Below the pieces are notes generated by a model. The model had not been told where the DNA came from. It saw only the letters and a list, made by a program, of their open reading frames with translations, and ran no database searches. A program made the translations under genes and the position numbers. From Unio delphinus (lineage: Eukaryota > Mollusca > Bivalvia > Unionida > Unionidae), in contig JAQISU010001239.1 of NCBI GenBank assembly GCA_029339505.1, positions 11,049,501-11,113,500 of the forward strand: a stretch of 64,000 bases of DNA, in the 5' to 3' direction. Below are positions 38,963 through 47,182 of the stretch, one piece after another (position 1 is the first letter of the stretch; the number at the start of each line of letters is the position of its first letter).

Positions 38963-39148
38963 ATGGATCTATATTGTGTGAAGTGTAGAACGCGTACTGG
39001 CACAGATGATGTGACGACGATTACAACTAAAAATAACCGATCAGCGCTTTCTGGTAAATGCGTGCAATGTGGTACAAAGAAATTTAGATTTGTGTCTATG
39101 AAATCTGATTTAAAAAAAAACGAGGAGGTGATATCGCAGCCAAATTAG
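38963..39148 (+). CDS. Zinc-ribbon protein, zero-frame product of a likely frameshifted gene
   Basis: In the zero frame the product has 61 residues with two C-x2-C pairs (C5/C8 and C33/C36), a zinc ribbon, followed by a Lys-rich stretch. At 39112-39120 nine A bases precede C, giving the classic slippery heptamer A AAA AAC in the correct frame (39115-39121). The zero frame ends 27 bases later, whereas the -1 frame is open for about 119 codons and encodes a phospholipase A2. The zinc ribbon may therefore be the head of a longer protein, made by programmed slippage or disabled by a one-base deletion in the A run. Confidence 0.75.
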   Translation: MDLYCVKCRTRTGTDDVTTITTKNNRSALSGKCVQCGTKKFRFVSMKSDLKKNEEVISQPN

Positions 39149-39480
39149 CAAAACTCCCTGGAACCCCATGGGCAAAGTACCCCGGAGAAAAGCACCTTCC
39201 AGGATATAGCTACTGTGGACCGGGAACCAGACTTGATATCAGACTCAATAATCAAAATCAACCCAACCCCGGTGAAGAACCAATAAACGCCATTGATAAG
39301 GCCTGTCACCTTCATGATGTTGCTTATAAAAGCAGCAATCTGCAACACAGGCATCTAGCAGATGTGAAATTAATTCATGCGTTAAATGCTATTCCTGATA
39401 AATCCTTCAAAGAAAAATTGTCTTCATTTTTGATAAAATCGGCTATGAAAAGTAAATTGATGTTAGGTGCCGGTAATTAA
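39121..39480 (+). CDS. Parvovirus-type phospholipase A2 domain, in the -1 frame, without its own start
   Basis: The frame has the calcium loop YCGPGT and the catalytic CHLHDVAY (His-Asp), preceded by HLPGY, the order of the PLA2 of parvovirus VP1 and of the PLA2 reported in adintoviruses. This enzyme cuts membrane phospholipids and lets capsids leave endosomes. No ATG occurs before the domain, so it must be reached from the zinc-ribbon frame by a -1 shift at 39115-39121, or the A run has lost a base. The stop at 39480 is 4 bp before the preferred integrase start. The tail is Lys-rich and hydrophobic (FLIKSAMKSK). Confidence 0.85.
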   Translation, partial: RGGDIAAKLAKLPGTPWAKYPGEKHLPGYSYCGPGTRLDIRLNNQNQPNPGEEPINAIDKACHLHDVAYKSSNLQHRHLADVKLIHALNAIPDKSFKEKLSSFLIKSAMKSKLMLGAGN

Positions 39481-39484
39481 TAAT

Positions 39485-40447
39485 ATGGAATCAATTTATT
39501 ATTCTCCAAGAGGATACTGGAGGGGTAACGCTGCAATCAATAAACTCGCTAGAGCTGCAAAAGTGAAAAAAACCACTGCGGCTAATTGGTTATCCAAACA
39601 GGCACTATGGCAAATTTATCTACCACCGCCTAAACAAATTCAATTCTCGCATTTTGATGTGACCGCTCCTAATGAAGTTCATCAGGCTGATATATTATTT
39701 CTGCCACATGATCGTGGTTACAAATATGCGTTAACCGTAGTTGATGTTGCGAGTCGATACAAAGAAGCAGAACCGCTGAAAACAAAATCGGCCACTGAAG
39801 TCGCTTCTGCATTTGAAAGGATTTATCGACGAGGTCCTCTGCGTTGGCCAAATCTATTGCAGGTTGATCCTGGCAAGGAATTTCAGGGTGCAGTGTTATC
39901 TACAATGAAACATCATAATGTCACCATACGACGAGGGCATACTGCGCTACATCGCGATCAGGCCATTGTAGAACGATTTAATCGGACGATTGCTGAGCGG
40001 TTATTTGGATATCAATACGCAAAAGAATTCATTCAAGAAAAGCGATCCAGTGAATGGGTTAAAAGATTACCATCTGTGATTACTGCACTGAATAATGAGA
40101 TTACTAGAACAATCAACATGAAACCTATCAACGCGATTAAAAAGAAGTCAATACCCGTACAACCACAAAAAGATTTCCCTAGAAACGCTAGCGTTTCCCA
40201 ACCAATTCTTGGTAGTAATGTCATTGTGAGGTACTTATACGAACCAGGAGAGCTTGAAGGGGGTAGAAAAAGGGCTACTGATCCTATTTGGAGCGTCACT
40301 ACGCATAAGATATCTAGTATAACACGATCAACTGGTAGACCAGCAATCTATAAACTGGATTCAACTGCTCCTCAGCGGGGTTTTACTCGACAACAACTGC
40401 AAGTGATTCCCGAGGATACTCAATTGCCACCGCATGGTCTTAACTAG
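39485..40447 (+). CDS. Retroviral-type DDE integrase
   Basis: This 320-residue protein has a short N-terminal helical region, then an RNase-H-fold core with the triad Asp69 (VHQADILF), Asp128 (QVDPGKEF) and Glu163 (AIVERFNRT), the D,D35E spacing of retroviral and Polinton integrases. The C-terminal part (about residues 235-300) has a small beta-rich, SH3/chromo-like segment (VIVRYLYEPGE, YKLDS). It would join the element ends to target DNA and fits the 5-bp duplication seen. The Met at 39485 is preferred over 39467, which lies inside the PLA2 frame. It ends tail to tail with the polymerase gene, overlapping by 8 bp. Confidence 0.95.
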   Translation: MESIYYSPRGYWRGNAAINKLARAAKVKKTTAANWLSKQALWQIYLPPPKQIQFSHFDVTAPNEVHQADILFLPHDRGYKYALTVVDVASRYKEAEPLKTKSATEVASAFERIYRRGPLRWPNLLQVDPGKEFQGAVLSTMKHHNVTIRRGHTALHRDQAIVERFNRTIAERLFGYQYAKEFIQEKRSSEWVKRLPSVITALNNEITRTINMKPINAIKKKSIPVQPQKDFPRNASVSQPILGSNVIVRYLYEPGELEGGRKRATDPIWSVTTHKISSITRSTGRPAIYKLDSTAPQRGFTRQQLQVIPEDTQLPPHGLN

Positions 40448-43400
40448 CGCCGTTGCGTCTATTGCACTCAAGACAAGTCAACATCACATTATTTCTGACA
40501 TGACCGAGATTGTTATTTTTTCTGTCTACGGTGAATTGGCGAGGATCCTTATCCGAATACTGCCAACGCATTATACAATTGCAACTCGCGCAGTGATTAT
40601 TCTGTTGTTTCTTCAAAGTGATTATTAATTTAGCATCAATATCAAATTCTCGTTGTTTTTTTTTGTCCTGTTGTTTGTAACCGGAGAGTTTTTTATTAAT
40701 GATGCTAACATCAATATCACTTATTGTTGTGTCATTATCATCACCAATGATTTCATCATCGCCTGACTCTGTCAGGACAATTCTTCGAAGTTGATTTATG
40801 TTTCGTACTCTGGATACTGCGAGATAGACTAAATTTGACCATTCGATGCGATTATCTACCATCCAAACAATTGTATCCGATATAGTCAATCCCTGTGAAG
40901 AGTGTATTGTTGCTGCGTATCCTAGCGTCCACGGGGATTTATTAGCACGCAATGCATCTTCAACGACATTGATATCAACCAGCACAATATCATTTAATAC
41001 CAGAATTTGTTTTTCATTCTGTCCTGGAATATCAACTTCAATATTCTGTTTTCGTGTATCCGATGGCCTATAACAAAGGGGTACTGGAAGCGTTGCAAAT
41101 TTTTCTTTATGCAATTCAAATAACTTCATCTGAAGTGTATCCCTGACTATTTTTCTACTTGCAATGATCAAATCGTTTGGTCTCCACGCTTCCCAGAAAT
41201 CATTCATTGGGGTTTCTGAAATCACTTCACGCGCTATTTCGCATTGGATTCTATCCGGTTGTAATCTAATTAGCGCTTTGAACTCGCGTAATCGTTCATC
41301 AAGTGATCTATAATCAGTGGTGATTTCTTCATAGTAGTCTACAAAACCCTTTAGCCATTCATGTGGAGATGCACCGACAAATGGTGGTGGTTGGCCTTGA
41401 TCCCCGCACATGACGACTTTTGTGTTTTTGGTTAACAACCACTCAAGAAATGTTTTTAATACATCTAATGACACTGTGCATATTTCATCCCAAATTATGA
41501 TTTCAGGAATGAATTTATCACCCATTCGATCAGGAGTCCATTTGTCACCCTTCCATCGAAAGAAGCTGTGATAAGTGCAAGCATTTACCCCTCGTTGTAT
41601 CATCTCTCTGGCGAGTCTATGAGTCGGTGTTAGCACAATCATGTTAGTAGAAATACAAGTATTTCCACCACCACGATATAATTCAATTGCACGAGTTGTC
41701 TTTCCTGACCCACCACAACCGTTTAAATAAACTGTCTTGTATCTACATACTGGATCAGAAACCGGTGGTGCATTAGAAAATTCTGTAGAAACACTAGTGT
41801 TTCCAATTTCAATACGGTTACAACAAATATATTTATCATCCATGGCAACGTCTGCGGATTCACAATACTCATGTAGCATCTCCTTTTTAAATCGCCAACG
41901 CCCCCAATTTTCTTCGGGATCTGTGAATGCCGCTACAGTTGATTTGTACTTATTATGTATATACATCGAATCAGTGGCCACTCTAACCGCGGTATTAGGA
42001 AATCTATTTATCATCGAAAATAGATTAATAGAAGCATAGGCTAGCATTGAACTTCTCAAATGTGTGTACTGGGAATTATATCCATCACAGTAGGTAACAA
42101 CCGTACCTAATTTCTCACCATTGGATAGAAAAGCATCCTTACGGGATACAAGTTTTCCCTGTTTCATTAAATCCGCTACAATAAAATCGTATTCAGCGAC
42201 ATCTATGATCAACCGCGAAGAATATTTTGCGTTATCGTATCGTCCACCCTGGGTAAATTTACCGATTATTCTTCGTCCGAGATCTTTTGCTTGTTCTTTT
42301 TTAATTTCAAATAACTTCTTAGACCAATTTATGATTTCTTCTTCACTGAAATCTGGAAACTGTTTTCGTAGTTCGTTGATTATTCTATCTAGATTGGGTT
42401 GTGGTAGCCAAACTTCTTTCTGAGCTCGATAGCATATAATAGCCTCGGAAACAATCAACGATATTAGCATACCACAATCAATCATATATCTCAATAGCAC
42501 TATTGGCATCCAGTGTTTTTCAGATAGATGTCTACCGAGCCAAACATAACTACACGGATGTAACCCTGTAGCTAATTCGAATGATATCACACGAGCGAAT
42601 CCGGTTAAATCAAAATCAGGCAATGGTCCATTAATCGCAACACGAGTCATTTCATGCGTGGGGTGTCCAAATCGTTTGAAGTACTCAGCGCATTCCCCAT
42701 ACCCGAGAAAACTTCCGGGATAACACGCGGCTATATCAATTGAAATCATACCATCACGATGGTATTTCGTATTCCACAGTCCTCCATGACCAAATTTGAC
42801 GCAACTCAATTTAACATCTTCGAGAAAATCACTTCGTGTTGGACGCCATGAGTTTTTTTCTCTTGCGAAGTGAGCTACCACTGATGGAATAGTAAAACTA
42901 TCCGTGAGTAGTTTTTCATGGGAATTCTGCGGTGAAAAATCACTAGCGATTTTTCTCATTCTGTTATCTAATTCTTCAATGCGATATAATTCACCATTTG
43001 GTTTTACAAATTGATCGAATTCTTCATCACTTCTAAGTAACCACACTGACACAGGATCATCTTTACACAACGCATGAATAGCATCAAATAATCTCTCTTC
43101 ATAGAAAACATCCCCGACGAACTCCTTAGGGATATATTTCACGGTTCGTTCTCGTGGAAATATTGTTACCGCAGGTGTCCACGCGTGTTTGTTATGATCA
43201 ATAATCTGTATTGGGGCTCCTCGCGATTGATATTTCGGTTCGTATAATACTTCTCCGGTTATTGTTGTTACTGATATTGGGAATTTTAATGATGCTTCTA
43301 ATTTAGCTATATCAGAAATCTTTGCACCATGCTGTTTCACTGTCAGTTCCCACTCGGTTATTTTTCTACGTCGCAGATCAGTTAGTTTATTTCCTCGGGA

Positions 43401-44384
43401 TGCATTTGTGAAATGTTCTATTATTCGTTCTGCTACACAATTAAGCCCTGACGAATATTTCATAGGAGCTAGTTTTGCGATATCGGGTTTATCATTTAAC
43501 GGATATATCCCATAAACCATTGCTGTTACGGGATAAGATCTTTCGTAGTATGGTTTGTCAATGCCGGTTAGAATTCCTGGTTTGGAATCTCTACTCACAA
43601 TGACAGCTTTTTTATTCTTGAGGATTGGTTCAAATTTATCCTTAATAATCCATTTGCCATCGACTTCGATAATGAATTTGATTCGGAAAAAATGCCGTTT
43701 TTCCCCAACACGTGAAATTATCACTGCTGCTTTTTCATCATTCATGGTAGCATCAACAACACCATCAATTCGAAATGTTGACCAACAATAAGATGCTCCA
43801 TCACGCTTAAATTCATTAAAACAGTCTCTGATTTTACTAATCATGGCTTTATCAAGAATTGTATTCTTTGGTGTATTAGAAACTATATCGAGATTGAATT
43901 GAGCATCTTTCCAGGGGTAATCTCTCTTGGACGTTTTTGAAATCCGAAGGATTTTGGGTTTATCGAGATTAAATTTGTTACGTTTTTTGGGTCTATCGAG
44001 ATTAAATCTAGGACTGATTTTCAATAATCTCTTAAACTCTTTCATGTTTCCGTCTCTTGGACGTTTGTTACGTTTGTTTCCGTCTATTGGACGTTTTTTG
44101 GGTCTATCGAGATTAAATCTAGGATTGATTTTCAATAATCTCTTAAACTCTTTCATGTTTCCGTCTCTTGGACGTTTGTTACGTTGTTTTGGTCTATCGA
44201 GATTAAATCTAGGACTGATTTTCAATAATCTCTTAAACTCTTTCATGTTTCCGTCTCTTGGACGTTTGTTACGTTGTTTTGGTCTATCGAGATTAAATCT
44301 AGGACTGATTTTCAATAATCTCTTAAACTCTCTATCAGCATTAAATTTAGCATTTCTCGAAGTCAATCTCTTGAACTCCATCAT
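40440..44384 (-). CDS. Fused B-family-like DNA polymerase - SF1 helicase - HNH/zinc protein
   Basis: The 1314-residue protein has four modules. Residues 1-150 hold about four basic repeats of about 30 residues (KEFKRLLKISPRFNLDRP). A polymerase-like core has motif A SIDIAACYPGSFLG (548-561), motif B-like GRRIIGKFTQGGRYDN (703-718) and motif C VRVATDSMYI (800-809, with Asp805). An SF1 helicase has Walker A GCGGSGKT (889-896), Walker B IIIWDEI (962-968), GDQGQ (994-998), TIHSSQG (1159-1165) and a YLAVSRVR Arg finger (1187-1194). The end has C-x2-C pairs (1265/1268 and 1304/1307) around TVDRKNN, an HNH/zinc-like fold. No 3'-5' exonuclease motifs were recognised. It probably replicates the element; protein priming, usual for Polintons, is an inference. 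Confidence 0.88.
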   Translation of the reverse strand: MMEFKRLTSRNAKFNADREFKRLLKISPRFNLDRPKQRNKRPRDGNMKEFKRLLKISPRFNLDRPKQRNKRPRDGNMKEFKRLLKINPRFNLDRPKKRPIDGNKRNKRPRDGNMKEFKRLLKISPRFNLDRPKKRNKFNLDKPKILRISKTSKRDYPWKDAQFNLDIVSNTPKNTILDKAMISKIRDCFNEFKRDGASYCWSTFRIDGVVDATMNDEKAAVIISRVGEKRHFFRIKFIIEVDGKWIIKDKFEPILKNKKAVIVSRDSKPGILTGIDKPYYERSYPVTAMVYGIYPLNDKPDIAKLAPMKYSSGLNCVAERIIEHFTNASRGNKLTDLRRRKITEWELTVKQHGAKISDIAKLEASLKFPISVTTITGEVLYEPKYQSRGAPIQIIDHNKHAWTPAVTIFPRERTVKYIPKEFVGDVFYEERLFDAIHALCKDDPVSVWLLRSDEEFDQFVKPNGELYRIEELDNRMRKIASDFSPQNSHEKLLTDSFTIPSVVAHFAREKNSWRPTRSDFLEDVKLSCVKFGHGGLWNTKYHRDGMISIDIAACYPGSFLGYGECAEYFKRFGHPTHEMTRVAINGPLPDFDLTGFARVISFELATGLHPCSYVWLGRHLSEKHWMPIVLLRYMIDCGMLISLIVSEAIICYRAQKEVWLPQPNLDRIINELRKQFPDFSEEEIINWSKKLFEIKKEQAKDLGRRIIGKFTQGGRYDNAKYSSRLIIDVAEYDFIVADLMKQGKLVSRKDAFLSNGEKLGTVVTYCDGYNSQYTHLRSSMLAYASINLFSMINRFPNTAVRVATDSMYIHNKYKSTVAAFTDPEENWGRWRFKKEMLHEYCESADVAMDDKYICCNRIEIGNTSVSTEFSNAPPVSDPVCRYKTVYLNGCGGSGKTTRAIELYRGGGNTCISTNMIVLTPTHRLAREMIQRGVNACTYHSFFRWKGDKWTPDRMGDKFIPEIIIWDEICTVSLDVLKTFLEWLLTKNTKVVMCGDQGQPPPFVGASPHEWLKGFVDYYEEITTDYRSLDERLREFKALIRLQPDRIQCEIAREVISETPMNDFWEAWRPNDLIIASRKIVRDTLQMKLFELHKEKFATLPVPLCYRPSDTRKQNIEVDIPGQNEKQILVLNDIVLVDINVVEDALRANKSPWTLGYAATIHSSQGLTISDTIVWMVDNRIEWSNLVYLAVSRVRNINQLRRIVLTESGDDEIIGDDNDTTISDIDVSIINKKLSGYKQQDKKKQREFDIDAKLIITLKKQQNNHCASCNCIMRWQYSDKDPRQFTVDRKNNNLGHVRNNVMLTCLECNRRNGAS
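43995..44340 (-). repeat. In-frame tandem repeats in the polymerase N-terminus, about 90 bp x 4
   Basis: Units read on the minus strand as KEFKRLLKISPRFNLDRPK-type peptides, most starting with an in-frame ATG. The older element has a single corresponding unit at 59306-59370. Confidence 0.9.
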
Positions 44385-44427
44385 GCTATACTAAAAACAA
44401 GTGTCTAAATGAAAGATTTTTATATAA

Positions 44428-44455
44428 TGAATCACTGCAAATGGATCAGTCAATG
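44428..44455 (+). pseudogene. Remnant of a deleted zinc-finger gene
   Basis: ATGAATCACTGCAAATGGAT encodes MNHCKW, matching the MNQCKW start of the older element's zinc-finger gene (58990-59262); a stop follows after nine codons and the rest is gone. Confidence 0.65.
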
Positions 44456-44481
44456 AATTAGACAAATAGTATAGTATACGA

Positions 44482-44973
44482 ATGAACCAGGAATTCAGAC
44501 CACACCCAGTGAGTACAAATTATGAAGCATCCAGTGATGGTGTTGTAAGAAACCGTAGACTGAAGAACCCAGTTGGGTGGGATAATGGTATGGGGTATTT
44601 GTTCTTTACTGTTGGAAAGAAGAAATATTACAATCATCGTTTCGTGTATGAATGTTTCCATGGATTGATCAAAGATGGTTTTGTTATTGATCATATTGAT
44701 TCTAATCCGAAGAACAATTCCTTATCAAATCTTCAAGCAATCACACATAGTGAGAATACCAAACGAGGAAGGACTGGGAAATACTCGAAAAAAGCGAGAC
44801 CTGTGAAATCTTTGAATACAATAACTAACGAAGAAAAAGTATTTAAATCAATATATGAAGCCGGCAAGTATTTCAATATTTGTAGACCCTCAGTACGATA
44901 TGTTGCAGAGGGGGTTTGTCGATCGGCTATTTCAAAAAAGAGCGGACAGAAAATTCAATTTAGTTATGTCTAA
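44482..44973 (+). CDS. Free-standing HNH endonuclease with NUMOD4- and NUMOD1-like parts
   Basis: The 163-residue protein starts with a NUMOD4-like segment (YEASSDGVVRNRRLK), then an HNH core (HRFVYECFHG, VIDHIDSNPKNNSLSNLQ, THSEN) and ends with a NUMOD1-like helix-turn-helix (KVFKSIYEAGKYFN, SVRYVAEGV). This build is typical of phage and virus homing endonucleases, which cut DNA to spread their own gene or shape recombination. It stands 97 bp from the divergent polymerase start. A decayed copy sits at the same place in the older element, so it is a stable resident of the family and not a recent arrival. Confidence 0.9.
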   Translation: MNQEFRPHPVSTNYEASSDGVVRNRRLKNPVGWDNGMGYLFFTVGKKKYYNHRFVYECFHGLIKDGFVIDHIDSNPKNNSLSNLQAITHSENTKRGRTGKYSKKARPVKSLNTITNEEKVFKSIYEAGKYFNICRPSVRYVAEGVCRSAISKKSGQKIQFSYV

Positions 44974-45017
44974 TACGTCATATTTTTCATTTAGAAATAT
45001 ATCATTATTATAGAATA

Positions 45018-45374
45018 ATGAATTCTGAAAACATGAATAGAATCATATCCGAGATTTCAAAATTGAAAGGTTGGGATATTGAACTATCAGATGGGTTAAA
45101 TCCTGATCAAATCATGTCTGATTTTCAGGATATAGAATACGGAGTTAACAACAATAAATATATGCTACCAAAGAAGTATGCGCTCATCAAAAGAATTCAG
45201 AATTCTATTAAGGACTCTCTCGCATTTTCCAGTGACATAAGTGTGTTCGCTCCGTTGTATACCATCGTAGAACGAATACGAAAAGAATTGGGGTACGAAT
45301 ACGAATTGAAAAAGGAGGTTAATTCTAAAGTTAGAAACCTACGGGCGTTAATTCAAGAAAATGAACAATTTTGA
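45018..45374 (+). CDS. Conserved Polinton protein of unknown function, 118 residues
   Basis: I do not recognise a family. The protein is charged and mostly helical by composition, with no membrane segment and no Cys/His motif. Its conservation in the older element (56261-56672, which starts MNSENMNRIISEISKL too) shows it is a real gene. It follows the HNH gene by 44 bp on the same strand and precedes the unknown 324-residue gene. Confidence 0.75.
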   Translation: MNSENMNRIISEISKLKGWDIELSDGLNPDQIMSDFQDIEYGVNNNKYMLPKKYALIKRIQNSIKDSLAFSSDISVFAPLYTIVERIRKELGYEYELKKEVNSKVRNLRALIQENEQF

Positions 45375-45645
45375 TTGACCAACCATTTATCATTATTTGA
45401 TTGTGACCGTCCCTCATAGAGATTTTAATTTTTTTTTAGCATTTTTTGATCAAAACTGTTGAAATCAGTGAATAAAAAATTGATGGCTGGTTCGCATTGA
45501 TCAGCGTAGAATGTTGAAACTAGCAGTATTATTATTTTTATATACAATTTTGCTACTTTCAACATCGATGAACGAAGCTGTCTCACAGTGAAATAACACT
45601 TCCATGACCATCCGATGATGTTAGGTCGGATTAAAAAATTGTTTT
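45375..45645 (+). other. Spacer of about 270 bp
   Basis: AT-rich spacer between two same-strand genes. It holds no open frame with motifs and probably contains the promoter of the next gene. Confidence 0.4.
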
Positions 45646-45676
45646 ACAATTGAAAAATTGTTTGCGATTTCAAATA
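45646..45676 (+). promoter_or_regulatory. Repeated leader sequence before a late-type gene
   Basis: ACAATTGAAAAATTG followed by GATTTCAAATA abuts the ATG at 45677. A near copy abuts the ATG at 46730. This supports 45677 over the upstream ATG at 45650 as the true start. Confidence 0.55.
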
Positions 45677-46651
45677 ATGGTCAATGAAGCATTAACAACC
45701 CGATTGGCTCGTGAACGACTGGATGCAATCAGGAGATTTGTACCAATTCGTGACTCTGTACGGAATAAACTACAACAACGACAGAGTCTTCAGACTGATT
45801 TTGCTATGGGATCCGAAGAATTGTTTAAACCAGTAACCACAGCAACGAAAGGGATAGAGCGTGCTATACTGGGAGATGTTCCCGAGACGGGAAAATCTGT
45901 TATTGGTGAACTCGAAAAAATAGCAGCGAAAACTGAACAAACAAAACAAATAGAATCAAAAGAAATAGTAGATGATTTACGCGTGATATTTAACGAGGCG
46001 GGTTTAGCAGCAATCATTGAGACTAAACTAGCGAAAATTCCTGCGCTTGTTGTTACGACTTATGAAAACAGGAAAAATTTGTTGAAACCAGAACATCATA
46101 ACTTTGTTAGAGATATAACTCACTGGGCTGATATATTCTACAAAATCAAAACTGAAAAAACAGGTAGAATTAGGAAGAAGGGTAACGCATCATACATTGG
46201 ATATATCAATGAGGTGGGCGAAGTGTATAATCAATACGAAGAGTTTAAACAACAACAAAAACCGCAAAAATTGCGAGGAAGGCGACAGCAACCTGCAAAG
46301 AAAGTAGTCTACTCTCCTAAAAAACAACAAATACCACGTGATGATGATGATGATCTTCTTGATTATTTACAAAAGGATTTAGAAAAACAGGATGAAGCAA
46401 CTGGTTATAGCGGAAGTGGATTAAGAGATTCCAGTGTTTCATGCCCTGGTAGTGTTATCAATGATATATCACGATTAGAAGTTCTTGTAGGAGGGTTCCG
46501 AGCTGGAAACAACTCACCGGAAATAATTAATGAAGCAGCTGATATCTGTAGACGGTTATTTGCCGGCGGTATCATGGATATCAAAACATATCGAGATTTC
46601 ATTGACGAGTTAGTAGACGGTGAAACCGTCCATGATTATCATAGTGATTAA
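45677..46651 (+). CDS. Putative minor virion protein with adenain-type cleavage site, 324 residues
   Basis: No named family is recognised. The N-terminus (MVNEALTTRLARERLDAIRR, SLQTDFAMGSEELFKPVT) matches the older element and resembles helical proteins common in Polintons. The middle (about residues 100-200) is helical and charged, then comes a Gln/Lys-rich linker and a run of five Asp. The C-terminal 60 residues are again conserved with the older copy and contain LVGG followed by F, fitting the adenain consensus (M/I/L)xGG-x. Position before the pVI-like gene and the cleavage site suggest a structural protein. The middle module differs entirely in the older copy. Confidence 0.72.
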   Translation: MVNEALTTRLARERLDAIRRFVPIRDSVRNKLQQRQSLQTDFAMGSEELFKPVTTATKGIERAILGDVPETGKSVIGELEKIAAKTEQTKQIESKEIVDDLRVIFNEAGLAAIIETKLAKIPALVVTTYENRKNLLKPEHHNFVRDITHWADIFYKIKTEKTGRIRKKGNASYIGYINEVGEVYNQYEEFKQQQKPQKLRGRRQQPAKKVVYSPKKQQIPRDDDDDLLDYLQKDLEKQDEATGYSGSGLRDSSVSCPGSVINDISRLEVLVGGFRAGNNSPEIINEAADICRRLFAGGIMDIKTYRDFIDELVDGETVHDYHSD

Positions 46652-46681
46652 TCACCGGGATTAAATAAAAACGCTAGCGTG

Positions 46682-46729
46682 GAAATCCGAAGGATTTCAC
46701 AATTGAAAAATGGTTTCTGATTTCAAATA
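46682..46729 (+). promoter_or_regulatory. Gene-boundary palindrome and repeated leader
   Basis: GAAATCCGAAGGATTTC is a perfect 7-bp stem with a GAA loop, 31 bp after the preceding stop codon. It is followed at once by ACAATTGAAAAATGG and GATTTCAAATA, ending at the ATG at 46730. The palindrome could be a 3'-end signal of the upstream gene and the leader a start signal of the next. Confidence 0.45.
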
Positions 46730-47182
46730 ATGATCATACACTACAATCATGATAAACCAGCCCCCGTCTACGTAGTTAATTCACGGTTTCCAGTTTATAG
46801 AGCATACTACGGAGATGGTTTAGGCAATACCATTGCAGGGTTATTTGCGAGAATGGCTCCAAAAGTGATGCCGTTGGCTAAACAACTAGGAATGAAAGCA
46901 ATTGAAGTTATTCGTGATAAGGGTATTAGTGCTGTTGGAGATTTTGCTGGAAAAGCGTTTTCAACTGCGAAGAATAAATTAACATCATTAGTGAAATCAC
47001 GGATGAAATCCAAAGGATTTTCAAAGAAACCGTTACCGTCTACAGCGGAAATGCCTGCAAGTGTTAGTAGAATTATAAATAACGCAGTAGACGAAAAATT
47101 AGCGTCGATGGTAAATCAAGGGGACCAAAGCAATATTGCAAATATGATAGCAGGAAGCGGCTTTAAAAAACTACGTCGATGA
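46730..47182 (+). CDS. pVI-like minor capsid protein with C-terminal releasable peptide
   Basis: The 150-residue protein has YYGDGLGNTIAGLFARMAPK at residues 26-45, a Gly-rich turn and amphipathic helix like those of Polinton and adenovirus pVI proteins, which sit inside the capsid and disrupt membranes during entry. It is Lys/Arg-rich at about 80-103. Near the end IAGS-G (140-144) fits the adenain consensus (M/I/L)xGx-G and would release the basic 7-residue tail GFKKLRR. In adenoviruses pVI has a protease site at the same place, and the freed peptide activates the protease. It lies directly upstream of the MCP gene, which supports the assignment. Confidence 0.75.
   Translation: MIIHYNHDKPAPVYVVNSRFPVYRAYYGDGLGNTIAGLFARMAPKVMPLAKQLGMKAIEVIRDKGISAVGDFAGKAFSTAKNKLTSLVKSRMKSKGFSKKPLPSTAEMPASVSRIINNAVDEKLASMVNQGDQSNIANMIAGSGFKKLRR

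Noticed and set aside
43927..44394. Plus-strand Leu/Phe-rich repeat protein
   Set aside because: It is the antisense shadow of the repeated N-terminus of the polymerase fusion protein.
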